From the NCBI RefSeq assembly GCF_000368925.1, contig NZ_KB849756.1, forward strand, positions 78,125 to 142,124: a stretch of DNA of 64,000 nt, given 5' to 3'. Shown piece after piece: positions 34,559 to 42,124 of the stretch (its first letter is position 1; each line of letters begins with the position of its first letter). The notes below the pieces were generated by a model. That model searched no databases. It had not been told where the DNA came from and worked only from the letters and a program-made list of their open reading frames with translations. Source of the stretch: Acinetobacter bereziniae LMG 1003 = CIP 70.12. GTDB lineage: Bacteria > Pseudomonadota > Gammaproteobacteria > Pseudomonadales > Moraxellaceae. Position numbers and translations under genes: made by a program.

Positions 34559-35614
34559 TTAAGCCGAACACGCTAAAGTCTTTTCAGAAAGCTGTTCAGC
34601 AACTTCCAAAAGCAACTGCTCAGTTTTGCTCCAACCTAAACAGCCATCCGTAACAGATTGACCATAAGTCATATCACAAGAAATTTTTTGATTGCCATCA
34701 ACCAAATGACTTTCCAACATCACACCACGAACATGAGTTAAATGTCTTTCTTCAATAATTTGCTGTAAAACCAACGGTTGCTTTAAAGGGTCTTTACTGC
34801 TGTTACCATGGCTACAGTCAATCACCAGCGCAGGTAATTTTCCTTGATGTTGATGGCGAATCTGCTGAATCGATGCAGCATCATAATTGGTTCCTTTGTT
34901 AGAACCACGCAAGATGATATGCGCTAAAGGATTGCCCTGACTATGTATGATGCACGGTGTACCTTTTTGACTCATGGCAAGGAATTGATGAGCATGGCTT
35001 GCAGATTGGATTGCATCTAAAGCAATTTGAATTGAACCATCTGTACCATTTTTGAAGCCGATACTGAAAGGCATGTGACTTGAAATTTCACGGTGAATTT
35101 GTGACTCACTGGTACGAGCACCAATCGCACCCCAAGCCAACAAATCATCAAAATAAGCTGTTGCCATCGGGCTTAAAATTTCGCTGGCAATCGGTAAACC
35201 TTTTTCAATAATTTGCAAATAAAGTTGGCGTGACTTCTCTAAACCCAATTGCATATTGGCAGACCCATCTAAATTTGGGTCGTATAAAAAACCTTTCCAG
35301 CCCACTGTTGTGCGTGGCTTTTCAATATATGCACGCATCACTAAAAAAATATGATCTGAAACTTTTTCTTGGAGTTGAATTAAACGATCTGCATATTCAA
35401 GTGCAGATTTTTCATCATGAATTGAGCATGGACCTGTGATCACAAGTAAACGATGATCTAAACCATTGAGAATGTTTTGAATTGTTTGACGTTGTTCAGC
35501 AACTTGAAAAGCAAGTTTATGTTGTAATGGGAATTTTTCTTTTAACTCATAAGGCAAAGCTAACTGAGTTTCTATCGTTTGATTTTGTTGTAAAGCGATA
35601 TTTAGAGCATTCAT
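34559..35614 (-). CDS. 3-deoxy-7-phosphoheptulonate (DAHP) synthase, class I
   Basis: A 351-residue E. coli AroF/G/H-type enzyme joining phosphoenolpyruvate and erythrose 4-phosphate, the first step of aromatic amino acid synthesis. Signatures: LLVITGPCSIHDEKSALEYA (residues about 55-74), MRAYIEKPRTTVGWKGFLYDPNLDGS, WGAIGARTSESQIHRE and VIDCSHGNSSKDP. I cannot tell from sequence which aromatic amino acid inhibits it, so I give no isozyme letter. The ATG has AAAGGA 7 bases upstream. The gene follows a roughly 400-base leader with two aromatic-rich small ORFs and a terminator (separate entries), so its expression probably tracks charged aromatic tRNA. Confidence 0.95.
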   Translation of the reverse strand: MNALNIALQQNQTIETQLALPYELKEKFPLQHKLAFQVAEQRQTIQNILNGLDHRLLVITGPCSIHDEKSALEYADRLIQLQEKVSDHIFLVMRAYIEKPRTTVGWKGFLYDPNLDGSANMQLGLEKSRQLYLQIIEKGLPIASEILSPMATAYFDDLLAWGAIGARTSESQIHREISSHMPFSIGFKNGTDGSIQIALDAIQSASHAHQFLAMSQKGTPCIIHSQGNPLAHIILRGSNKGTNYDAASIQQIRHQHQGKLPALVIDCSHGNSSKDPLKQPLVLQQIIEERHLTHVRGVMLESHLVDGNQKISCDMTYGQSVTDGCLGWSKTEQLLLEVAEQLSEKTLACSA

Positions 35615-35621
35615 AATGTAT

Positions 35622-35725
35622 TCCTTTGGACTCTCACTCAGTCCTAACTTTTATTTGAGCGTATGGGATCTATTCAAATGGGCAATCAAATTGTTCATTT
35701 GACCAAAGTAAAACCAATAAAAGTT
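35622..35725 (-). promoter_or_regulatory. Candidate translational attenuator: leader-2 codons against the DAHP synthase SD
   Basis: Within and after leader ORF 2 (minus strand) there are alternative pairings. TTACTTTGGTC (over 35703-35708, aromatic codons Tyr16-Phe17) is complementary at 9 of 11 bases to GTCCAAAGGAA, which contains the DAHP synthase ribosome binding site (AAAGGA, 35622-35627). Codons 11-13 (AACTTTTATT, 35716-35725) pair perfectly over 10 bp with the sequence at the ORF's stop (35646-35655). A small GGACT/AGTCC hairpin (35628-35644) abuts the SD. The first pairing would hide the SD and cannot coexist with the second in a simple fold. The pairings are seen; the switching is inferred. 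Confidence 0.5.
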
Positions 35726-35755
35726 GCTAAAATATACAGCGTTAAATTTCATCAT
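35651..35755 (-). CDS. Aromatic leader peptide 2 (34 residues)
   Basis: A 34-codon ORF directly upstream of the DAHP synthase gene. It begins with two ATG codons, and TTGGAGA sits 5-8 bases before them, a good ribosome binding site. Nine of residues 4-17 are aromatic, including the unbroken run FYWFYF at 12-17. The tail (QMNNLIAHLNRSHTLK) is ordinary. A run of Phe, Tyr and Trp codons in a short translated ORF before the first aromatic pathway gene is the hallmark of leader-peptide attenuation sensing charged tRNA. It is too small for ordinary gene finders. I do not know a named homologue. Confidence 0.75.
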   Translation of the reverse strand: MMKFNAVYFSNFYWFYFGQMNNLIAHLNRSHTLK

Positions 35756-35810
35756 GACATTCTCCAAAACTTTAAATTCAATCTATTTTAAAAGGTTAAT
35801 ATATAGGCAT

Positions 35811-35841
35811 AAAAAAACCTGATCAGGGTTGCCGATCAGGT
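35811..35841 (-). terminator. Intrinsic terminator inside the DAHP synthase leader
   Basis: On the minus strand ACCTGATC (35834-35841) pairs with GATCAGGT (35817-35824) around a 9-base loop, followed directly by a run of seven T. It lies about 50 bases after leader ORF 1 and 200 bases before the DAHP synthase start, so it would end transcripts early unless prevented. Its loop contains GGCAACC, which can pair with an upstream GGTTGCC. Confidence 0.85.
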
Positions 35842-35889
35842 ATTAACTTTGATGGGCAACCATTTCAGTGCCCGAACGACTTCAGGCAA
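35827..35889 (-). promoter_or_regulatory. Mutually exclusive attenuator hairpins
   Basis: Segments in transcript order: 1, TGCCTGAA (35881-35888, right after the stop of leader ORF 1); 2, TTCGGGCA (35869-35876); 3, GGTTGCCC (35854-35861); 4, GGCAACC (35827-35833, in the terminator loop). 1 pairs with 2 (8 bp, one G-U), 2 with 3 (GGGCA/TGCCC) and 3 with 4 (7 bp). A ribosome reaching the ORF 1 stop would cover 1, let 2:3 form and free the terminator. A ribosome stalled earlier at aromatic codons would let 1:2 form, freeing 3 to pair with 4 and block the terminator. Confidence 0.6.
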
Positions 35890-35961
35890 CTATCTAAAGA
35901 ATTGCCAAAAATAATAAGAAGTAGCGATTACAGGTTGCTTTAACATCTTTATGTCGTTCAT
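35890..35961 (-). CDS. Aromatic leader peptide 1 (23 residues, or 18 from the inner ATG)
   Basis: A 23-codon ORF beginning about 13 bases after the predicted transcription start. Its last eight residues are YYFWQFFR, two Tyr, three Phe and one Trp, followed by TAG at the first arm of the attenuator hairpins. This placing of aromatic codons just before alternative hairpins and a terminator is the classic arrangement of leader-peptide attenuation (as in pheA or trp). The ribosome binding site is weak; an in-frame ATG at 35946 is an alternative start. Function is inferred from position and composition. Confidence 0.65.
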   Translation of the reverse strand: MNDIKMLKQPVIATSYYFWQFFR

Positions 35962-35980
35962 AAAAATCTATCTTGAATTC

Positions 35981-36009
35981 ACAATACTCGCTGTGCCATG
36001 ACTTTTCAA
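35981..36009 (-). promoter_or_regulatory. Sigma-70 promoter of the DAHP synthase leader
   Basis: On the minus strand TTGAAA (36004-36009) and TATTGT (35981-35986) are separated by exactly 17 bases. Transcription would start near 35974, just ahead of leader ORF 1. Confidence 0.65.
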
Positions 36010-36072
36010 GCTATTTTTAAAAATATTTTGATTTTATATAAATGCGCTGAATAAACTGAATTAATTATGCAT

Positions 36073-38214
36073 TTAATGATACATGTCCGGCGAAACGAGA
36101 ATCTGTTTGCCTAACATTTTTTGTACTTGATCTGCGTTGATCGCTTGGCTAAATAAGAAACCTTGACCGAATTTGCATCCTATCGCGATTAAACTGTCCA
36201 ATTGTTGTGTGGTTTCAATTCCTTCAGCGACAATATCTAGTGATAAAATTGGACCAAGCTTGGCAATTCCTTCGACGATCGCCTTGATTGAATCTTCCTC
36301 ATGCATACGGTTAACAAAATTATAGTCAATCTTGAGGCTATCTACTGGATAATCTCGGATATGTGACATTGAAGAATGCCCTGTCCCAAAATCATCTAAA
36401 GCAATACGAACCCCTGCATGTTTAAGTTTTTTTAATGCCCGAACCACATATTCATAACCACGATCTGCAAGTACATGCTCCGTTATTTCGATTTCAATCA
36501 AATGTGCAGGAATTGCATAGTTTGTCAGTCGTTTTAATAAAGTTTCGGCATAATTATCTCGCATAAACTCTACAGGTGAGGCATTAATCGAAATGGGAAC
36601 AACCTTTAAATCCAGGTTCATCCAATGCGACATATCGGTAAAAATACGATCATGCATAATTTCACTGATTTTAGTGGCCAATTCAAAATCATTAAACGCC
36701 TCTGCTACGGTAGAGGGGAAATAGACCTCTCCTTCTACATCTCGCCACCGCAATAATGCTTCAAAGCCAATAATTGAACAATCATCCAGTTTTACTTTAG
36801 GCTGGTAAAATGCCTCAACCTGATTACTTCGTATCATGTATCGTGCAGTATGTAATTGTTTAGCTTTACGTTGTGCAGTCTCCAACATATCAGCCCCAAA
36901 CATACGCACACCACCACGTCCACGCTCTTTTAAGTCATTCAATGCTGTATCGGCACATTTTAAAAGACCCGATCCATCTTTAGCATCATCAGGGTAAATT
37001 GCTCCACCAATACTCATACCGCCGTTTAATAACTTACCAGTATAAGTAATTGGCGCTTCTAATTGTTTTAATAATTTTTTTGAGACTGTTTCAATTTTTT
37101 GATTGTTTTCTACATTTTCAACCACTACAGCAAACTCATCCCCCCCCAGTCTCGCAATATAGGCATGTTCATCAAGACAATTGGCTAGTCGTTTCGATAA
37201 AACTTTGAGTAAATGATCCCCTGCTGAATGCCCTAAAGTATCATTAATGTGTTTAAAATGATCGAGGTCAAGTAATAATAATCCAATTTTGCCACGGGAA
37301 TCTCGGGCTTTACTGATCGAAGATTTTAGCCTTTTTTTGAATACACGACGGTTCATCAAACTCGTCATTTCATCAAATTCACTGTTTAATCGTAGCTTTT
37401 CTTCAGCAATGCGTTGTTTCGTAATATCTCTTGATACACACAAAATACTGGTCGTTTGCCCTTGTGCATTGACAATAGGCGTCAATATATTGTCCCAATA
37501 CATGGTGACATTATTTAAAATACTCTTTCCAGCAAATCGGGCATTTTTTCCTTTAGCCGCTTCTTTGATTGCTTTTTTACCTTGCTCACGCACTTCAGGG
37601 GGCAACAATCCCAACCATTCCATACCAAAACTTGTGACTTTTTCTTGTCCGAGTAGTGCGAGACTGCCCGATTTATTCATGTGTAAAACATAACCATCTG
37701 GGCTAATGATTTTGATACAGTCAACACTCGCATCGAGCATGTCAGTATTGGCTTTTAATAATTGTTGAGTTTCCTGTAATTTTGAAAGGCGTTCATGAAT
37801 ATTGCTACATGTGATTGTCCAATCAAAATATTGCTTTTGATATAACGCACTTTGTGCGTTCAATAAAAACCATTGATATTTACCATCATGGCGTCGGATA
37901 CGGCATTCTTGTTCAAAACGTTGACCTGTTTTGTATGCTTTCATCCAAATGTTTTGCATCAGCGCTCTATCTTCTGGATGTAAAAACTCCATCCATTGAT
38001 GAGCGTCAATCTCATTATGATCAATTCCGAAATATTGTTTTAAAGCAGTATTACAATAGCCTTCACCAAATTTAGTCATCCAAATTAAATGTGGAACTTG
38101 GTCTAAGGCAAACTTAACTTCATTTGAAATTTGCACACACTGCGGCTTTATAGAATTCCGAGACGAACCCACCTGATTTATATTTCGATCATAAGGTAAA
38201 TGTGCGCCAGCCAT
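36073..38214 (-). CDS. PAS-PAS-GGDEF-EAL cyclic-di-GMP protein
   Basis: A 713-residue cytoplasmic signalling protein. Two PAS-type domains (residues about 30-150 and 155-275) precede a GGDEF domain (ARLGGDEFAVVV, about 358-369) and an EAL domain (EALLRWRD near 487, DDFGTGHSS near 628, VAEGIET near 680). Both catalytic signatures are intact, so it may make and break cyclic-di-GMP. No membrane segments are visible, so it probably senses an internal signal. It stands alone on its transcript with AGGAT before the ATG. Confidence 0.93.
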   Translation of the reverse strand: MAGAHLPYDRNINQVGSSRNSIKPQCVQISNEVKFALDQVPHLIWMTKFGEGYCNTALKQYFGIDHNEIDAHQWMEFLHPEDRALMQNIWMKAYKTGQRFEQECRIRRHDGKYQWFLLNAQSALYQKQYFDWTITCSNIHERLSKLQETQQLLKANTDMLDASVDCIKIISPDGYVLHMNKSGSLALLGQEKVTSFGMEWLGLLPPEVREQGKKAIKEAAKGKNARFAGKSILNNVTMYWDNILTPIVNAQGQTTSILCVSRDITKQRIAEEKLRLNSEFDEMTSLMNRRVFKKRLKSSISKARDSRGKIGLLLLDLDHFKHINDTLGHSAGDHLLKVLSKRLANCLDEHAYIARLGGDEFAVVVENVENNQKIETVSKKLLKQLEAPITYTGKLLNGGMSIGGAIYPDDAKDGSGLLKCADTALNDLKERGRGGVRMFGADMLETAQRKAKQLHTARYMIRSNQVEAFYQPKVKLDDCSIIGFEALLRWRDVEGEVYFPSTVAEAFNDFELATKISEIMHDRIFTDMSHWMNLDLKVVPISINASPVEFMRDNYAETLLKRLTNYAIPAHLIEIEITEHVLADRGYEYVVRALKKLKHAGVRIALDDFGTGHSSMSHIRDYPVDSLKIDYNFVNRMHEEDSIKAIVEGIAKLGPILSLDIVAEGIETTQQLDSLIAIGCKFGQGFLFSQAINADQVQKMLGKQILVSPDMYH

Positions 38215-38540
38215 AGATTAATCCTATAATATCAGTGCAAATTCAATATAAACTCTTTTTCTAGATGATATATTTTAGCCACATGTTTATTTTGCAATCA
38301 TTAACAGAAATGTTAACCCTTTCATTTATCAGAAAATAAATTGAATCAAGTCACATTTATAATAAAAGAATGCGAAATTATAGACAAATTTATCAATAAA
38401 ATCTATGTTTAAATTATTGTCTACTATTTTTCTAATTTATCTTCATCAGATTAACACTGACATGTTTATTCACAATAATCAATTGAAGTTTGTCGGATAA
38501 TATTTGAAACAATTGACTATTGTTTAAAATCACTTTTTTA
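38215..38540. other. Non-coding AT-rich gap
   Basis: No ORF, no stable hairpin and no RNA gene that I can recognise. It should contain the promoter of the PAS-GGDEF-EAL gene. Confidence 0.5.
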
Positions 38541-39407
38541 TTATTTAAAATAATTTAGCGGCAACTTCAAGTATCGAACCCCATTACTTTCAGCTTCAGG
38601 AAACTTCCCTGCATCCATATTGATTTGGATCGCAGGAAGAATCAATTTAGGCATGGATAAGCTAGCATCACGCTGTTCACGCATGCGAATAAATGCTGGT
38701 TTTGTGACACCGCTATGGATATGAATATTTTCTTGGCGTTGAGTTTTAAGATCCGTTTGGCAAGCATAGTCTGTACGTGACTCAGAAAGATAGTCATGGC
38801 ATAAAAAAATGCGAGTATCATCAGCTAATTTAAAAATCTGCATGACAGAATCATAAAGTTGTGCCGCACTACCTTTTGGAAAGTCACAACGAGCAGTACC
38901 ATAATCTGGCATAAACAATGTATCACCAACAAATGCCGCATCTCCGATCACATAGGTTAAACAAGCAGGAGTATGACCAGGTGTCGGAATATTATAAGCC
39001 TCTAATTGACCTATTTTAAAAACTTCATGATCTTTAAATAAATAGTCAAATGACTGATGAGAGTTTAATGCCTTTATATCCAGATGATAAATTTGGCTAA
39101 AAGTATCCTGTACGATAGCAATCTTTTCACTCATTGCAATTCGTCCACCAAGCTTTTGCTTTAAGTATTGTGAAGCCGTTAAATGATCAGCATGTACATG
39201 TGTTTCCAAAATCCACTCAACACAAAGTTGGTGTTGTTGAATATATTCAATGATTTGATCTGCATGCGTGGTGCTGGTGGTCGCTGATGCTGTATCATAA
39301 TCCAATACACTGTCAATAATTGCACAACATTTGCTTATTGGATCAGTCACAACATAACTGAACGTATTGCTGTTTTCATCAAAAAAATCTTGAACAATTG
39401 GATTCAT
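38541..39407 (-). CDS. MBL-fold hydrolase, persulfide dioxygenase/Blh-like
   Basis: A 288-residue metallo-beta-lactamase-fold protein of the ETHE1/glyoxalase II type. The metal motif is HVHADHLT (residues about 70-77); later ligands lie in PTPGHTPACLTYV and CHDYLS. Such enzymes (Blh in the BigR operon of plant-associated bacteria, ETHE1 in mitochondria) oxidise persulfides. The next genes upstream encode two YeeE/YedE-type membrane proteins, the same set seen in BigR operons, and a BigR-like regulator lies nearby. I used the ATG at 39407; a GTG one codon earlier is possible. Confidence 0.85.
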   Translation of the reverse strand: MNPIVQDFFDENSNTFSYVVTDPISKCCAIIDSVLDYDTASATTSTTHADQIIEYIQQHQLCVEWILETHVHADHLTASQYLKQKLGGRIAMSEKIAIVQDTFSQIYHLDIKALNSHQSFDYLFKDHEVFKIGQLEAYNIPTPGHTPACLTYVIGDAAFVGDTLFMPDYGTARCDFPKGSAAQLYDSVMQIFKLADDTRIFLCHDYLSESRTDYACQTDLKTQRQENIHIHSGVTKPAFIRMREQRDASLSMPKLILPAIQINMDAGKFPEAESNGVRYLKLPLNYFK

Positions 39408-39413
39408 CACCAA

Positions 39414-39830
39414 CTACACTCCTACAACCTTACGGTGAATAAGGACACCAGCCAACATTGCGATAATAAAGTACAGTGCGGGATAAACACCTGCGCCGAT
39501 CAAAGTAAATGCAGGAGCTGGACATATACCTGCGATTCCCCATCCTATTCCAAAAAGCACAGCGCCGAGGATCAACTTTGTATCGATTTTCGTATTGATC
39601 GGTAAGTCAATTTTTTCATTAAATAAAGTGACTGGCTGACGTTTCACCTTCTGAAATGGTAAAAATGCGACCATGATCGCGCCGATCATGACAAAAGCCA
39701 AACTTGGGTCCCAATGACCAAATATATCTAAAAAACCAATCACTTTTGCAGGATTCGACATGCCTGAAAGCATGAGACCAATTGCAAATAAACCACCAAA
39801 AACAAAAGCAAATATATTTTTCATGTTCAT
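39414..39830 (-). CDS. YeeE/YedE-type membrane protein (DUF6691-like)
   Basis: A 138-residue membrane protein with four hydrophobic segments, starting GGLFAIGLMLSGMSNPAKVIGFLDIFG. It carries ILGAVLFGIGWGIAGICPAPA (residues about 88-108), whose GxGxxGxCPxP-like Cys motif belongs to the YeeE/YedE sulfur-compound carriers. Its ATG overlaps the stop of the preceding partner gene (ATGA). Each gene encodes half of what is one chain in larger YeeE proteins, so the pair probably forms one carrier, perhaps for thiosulfate or reactive sulfur species. Confidence 0.88.
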   Translation of the reverse strand: MNMKNIFAFVFGGLFAIGLMLSGMSNPAKVIGFLDIFGHWDPSLAFVMIGAIMVAFLPFQKVKRQPVTLFNEKIDLPINTKIDTKLILGAVLFGIGWGIAGICPAPAFTLIGAGVYPALYFIIAMLAGVLIHRKVVGV

Positions 39831-40246
39831 GCTCCCAACACATGACGCATCACATAAACAGTCATGAATCCTGTCAGCATAAAAGTACAGGTTGCAACGA
39901 ATGAGCGTTTAGATAAGCGACTAATCCCACAAATACCGTGTCCACTGGTACAGCCTGAACCCAGTCGCGTACCAAATCCAACCAAAAGACCTGCAATGAT
40001 CAATAAAATTGGATCTGTAGTCATCATTTCAATTTGAGGATGAACCATAGAATTATAAAAAAATGGCGTAATCAACAAACCTAATAAAAACCATAATGCA
40101 GGCGTTTTTAATAGGGTTTTAGGGTTTAATACTTGTGCAACTAAACCACTAATACCCGCAATACGACCATTCACCAATAAATAGCCGACAACAGCCAGCC
40201 CAAGTAAAGTGCCACCAATGAAAGCAAGGATAAAGTCATGCATCAT
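39827..40246 (-). CDS. YeeE/YedE family membrane protein
   Basis: A 139-residue membrane protein, first of a three-gene operon with its partner and the Blh-like hydrolase. It has NGRIAGISGLVAQVL near the start, and GFGTRLGSGCTSGHGICGISRLSKRS (residues about 91-116), the signature of the YeeE/YedE sulfur transport family with two Cys. I chose an ATG at 40246 rather than a TTG five codons before. The AT-rich region upstream may hold a BigR-like operator. Confidence 0.88.
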   Translation of the reverse strand: MMHDFILAFIGGTLLGLAVVGYLLVNGRIAGISGLVAQVLNPKTLLKTPALWFLLGLLITPFFYNSMVHPQIEMMTTDPILLIIAGLLVGFGTRLGSGCTSGHGICGISRLSKRSFVATCTFMLTGFMTVYVMRHVLGA

Positions 40247-40445
40247 TTTAAACCCAAACAATATATATTTTTATAATATATGTTTTAATAATTTATTCAA
40301 TATCATTGTTGTATATCGATATAAACTTTTCTGCAAACACATGAATAATATAAATTTTCAAAATTAAGCGCTATGAGTTTGGCTAGACCAACTCATAACT
40401 CGTTGATACATTGACAGACCTTTGAATGAAAAATTGAATACAGAA

Positions 40446-41198
40446 TCATTCTTCATTAAATTCATTCAATACTTTATCAACAAACCATTTGGGAAAATAA
40501 TGGACAGCTGGATTTAATTTTAATACTTCGGCATTCTCAATTTCAGCAATAAAAGAAGCTTTTTCACCATCACTTGAATTATCAAAAATATATGCGCGAT
40601 CAGAAACCTCAATAGCGGACATCAATAAATCTAAACTGCGATAGTATCGTTCATAGATCTTATGTTCTGGAACATCATGTCCACCGGCATAAACACGATA
40701 CTTAACACGTGCAATATTTATTTTAGGATCTACTGTTGCAACATAATATAAATATGTTTTGAACCCTTGACGTTTTGCTTCACCTAAGAATTCGACTTTA
40801 CTAGCATGTGACATCACTGTTTCAAATGTAAAGCTTATTTTGAGCTTTAAAAACTCCATTCGAATAAAATCAATGATGCGCGCACAAAGATATGAATCTA
40901 CTTCATCTAATTCAAAAACAATCACTTGATCATGTATGATTTTAGGTTGAGTGAATAATAGAGGTACTAATGTTTCATTTCTTTTACGTTTATTTTGTTT
41001 TAAAAACGTCAATAAGGCAGGAGCTGATAAAGCTGCATGGTAATCATTTAAACAGAGTTGCTGAGTAGCAAGCAACTGCTTTTCCAGTTCATCAGCATTT
41101 AAATACGCTCCAATTTGATTCGGAGCTAAATAATCTTTGATGGTACTTTTACCTGATCCATTCGGACCAGCAAACATTCTTATTCGTGGTGGTCGCAT
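40446..41198 (-). CDS. Zeta-toxin-like kinase
   Basis: A 250-residue P-loop protein: FAGPNGSGKSTIKDYL (residues about 9-24) is the Walker A motif, followed by AYLNADELE and later SFTFETVMSH, the pattern of zeta/PezT toxins, which phosphorylate UDP-activated sugars. Chromosomal zeta-like proteins of this kind often pair with a small upstream gene, as here (7 bases gap). It sits between the sulfur genes and their likely regulator, so it looks like an insertion into that cluster. Toxicity is inferred from the family. Confidence 0.78.
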   Translation of the reverse strand: MRPPRIRMFAGPNGSGKSTIKDYLAPNQIGAYLNADELEKQLLATQQLCLNDYHAALSAPALLTFLKQNKRKRNETLVPLLFTQPKIIHDQVIVFELDEVDSYLCARIIDFIRMEFLKLKISFTFETVMSHASKVEFLGEAKRQGFKTYLYYVATVDPKINIARVKYRVYAGGHDVPEHKIYERYYRSLDLLMSAIEVSDRAYIFDNSSDGEKASFIAEIENAEVLKLNPAVHYFPKWFVDKVLNEFNEE

Positions 41199-41205
41199 GT
41201 AAAAA

Positions 41206-41463
41206 TTATGCCAAGACCTCTTGTTTCTTTTTACGCTTTAAAACACTACGTTTTAATTTAGGTAATATATATGCTGTAGATAAATCTTGAATAACGGTGA
41301 CTTCACCATGCAATTGTTGAACAAGTAGTCGATCTTTAACATAGGTGACACCCGCATCAGACAAACTCGCCTGCCTAAATGCATCATGAAATGCATCAAT
41401 AGCAAGCATTGGAATTGTTGCTTCTTCCCGTAATGAAGTTTTCATGACTGTAAATTGACTCAT
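41206..41463 (-). CDS. Putative antitoxin partner of the zeta-like toxin
   Basis: An 85-residue protein with a basic tail (KLKRSVLKRKKKQEVLA) and no recognised domain. It precedes the zeta-like gene by 7 bases on the same strand, the usual antitoxin-first arrangement. A start at the Met six codons later is also possible. The role rests on position only. Confidence 0.6.
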   Translation of the reverse strand: MSQFTVMKTSLREEATIPMLAIDAFHDAFRQASLSDAGVTYVKDRLLVQQLHGEVTVIQDLSTAYILPKLKRSVLKRKKKQEVLA

Positions 41464-41695
41464 GGAAAAATCCCCAGTCTGTTTGCGTTGTTTTCGTTAT
41501 CATAACATAAGACGTATTTTTGTCTATTTATTCAACATCTTTCATACATGTCAAAATACCGCTAAATATTGTATAAATATCAACATGTATATATTTATAA
41601 AATTGATTTAGAAATTCACGAAAAAACATATGTTCGAACCCATGCGACATGCTTGGACACAGTTATACTAAGCCAAACCATGATGGAAATGTTTT

Positions 41696-42007
41696 ATGCC
41701 CAACGATCTTAAAATTGATGTCATGCGTGACTCTGCCTCATCAGTTGTTACAATCCTAAAATCTTTGGCGAATACTGATCGTTTACTCATTTTGTGTCAT
41801 TTGGCTCAACAAGAGTTGAATGTTTCACAAATTGAAGAACATACTCAAATTAATCAACCAACACTCTCACAACAATTAATGATGTTACGTAAAAGTGATG
41901 TGGTTGCGACACGTAGAGATGGAAAACAGATTTATTATTCGATTAAAGATGACAAACTCACCACTGTTTTAAAAATGCTGTATGACCTTTACTGTCCTAA
42001 AATTTAA
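41696..42007 (+). CDS. ArsR-family regulator, BigR/SqrR-like persulfide sensor
   Basis: A 103-residue winged-helix repressor with the ArsR recognition helix QPTLSQQLMMLRKSDVVATRRDGKQIYYSI. It has exactly two cysteines, Cys34 (LLILCHLAQQEL) and Cys100 (LYDLYCPKI), 66 residues apart. BigR/SqrR proteins use a Cys pair at equivalent places (Cys42 and Cys108 as I remember BigR) to form a tetrasulfide in response to reactive sulfur. With the Blh-like and YeeE genes nearby, persulfide sensing is likely. It is followed by the SulP gene on the same strand. Confidence 0.85.
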   Translation: MPNDLKIDVMRDSASSVVTILKSLANTDRLLILCHLAQQELNVSQIEEHTQINQPTLSQQLMMLRKSDVVATRRDGKQIYYSIKDDKLTTVLKMLYDLYCPKI

Positions 42008-42124
42008 ACTTTTCTATAATTTTAAAAATAAAAACAGAAACTTATCTCTTAAGCACTTATTGTCGCTATTTTTCTTAGCATTTTTTCTGCATAATATATA
42101 TGAAAATGTGATATTGAAAATCCA

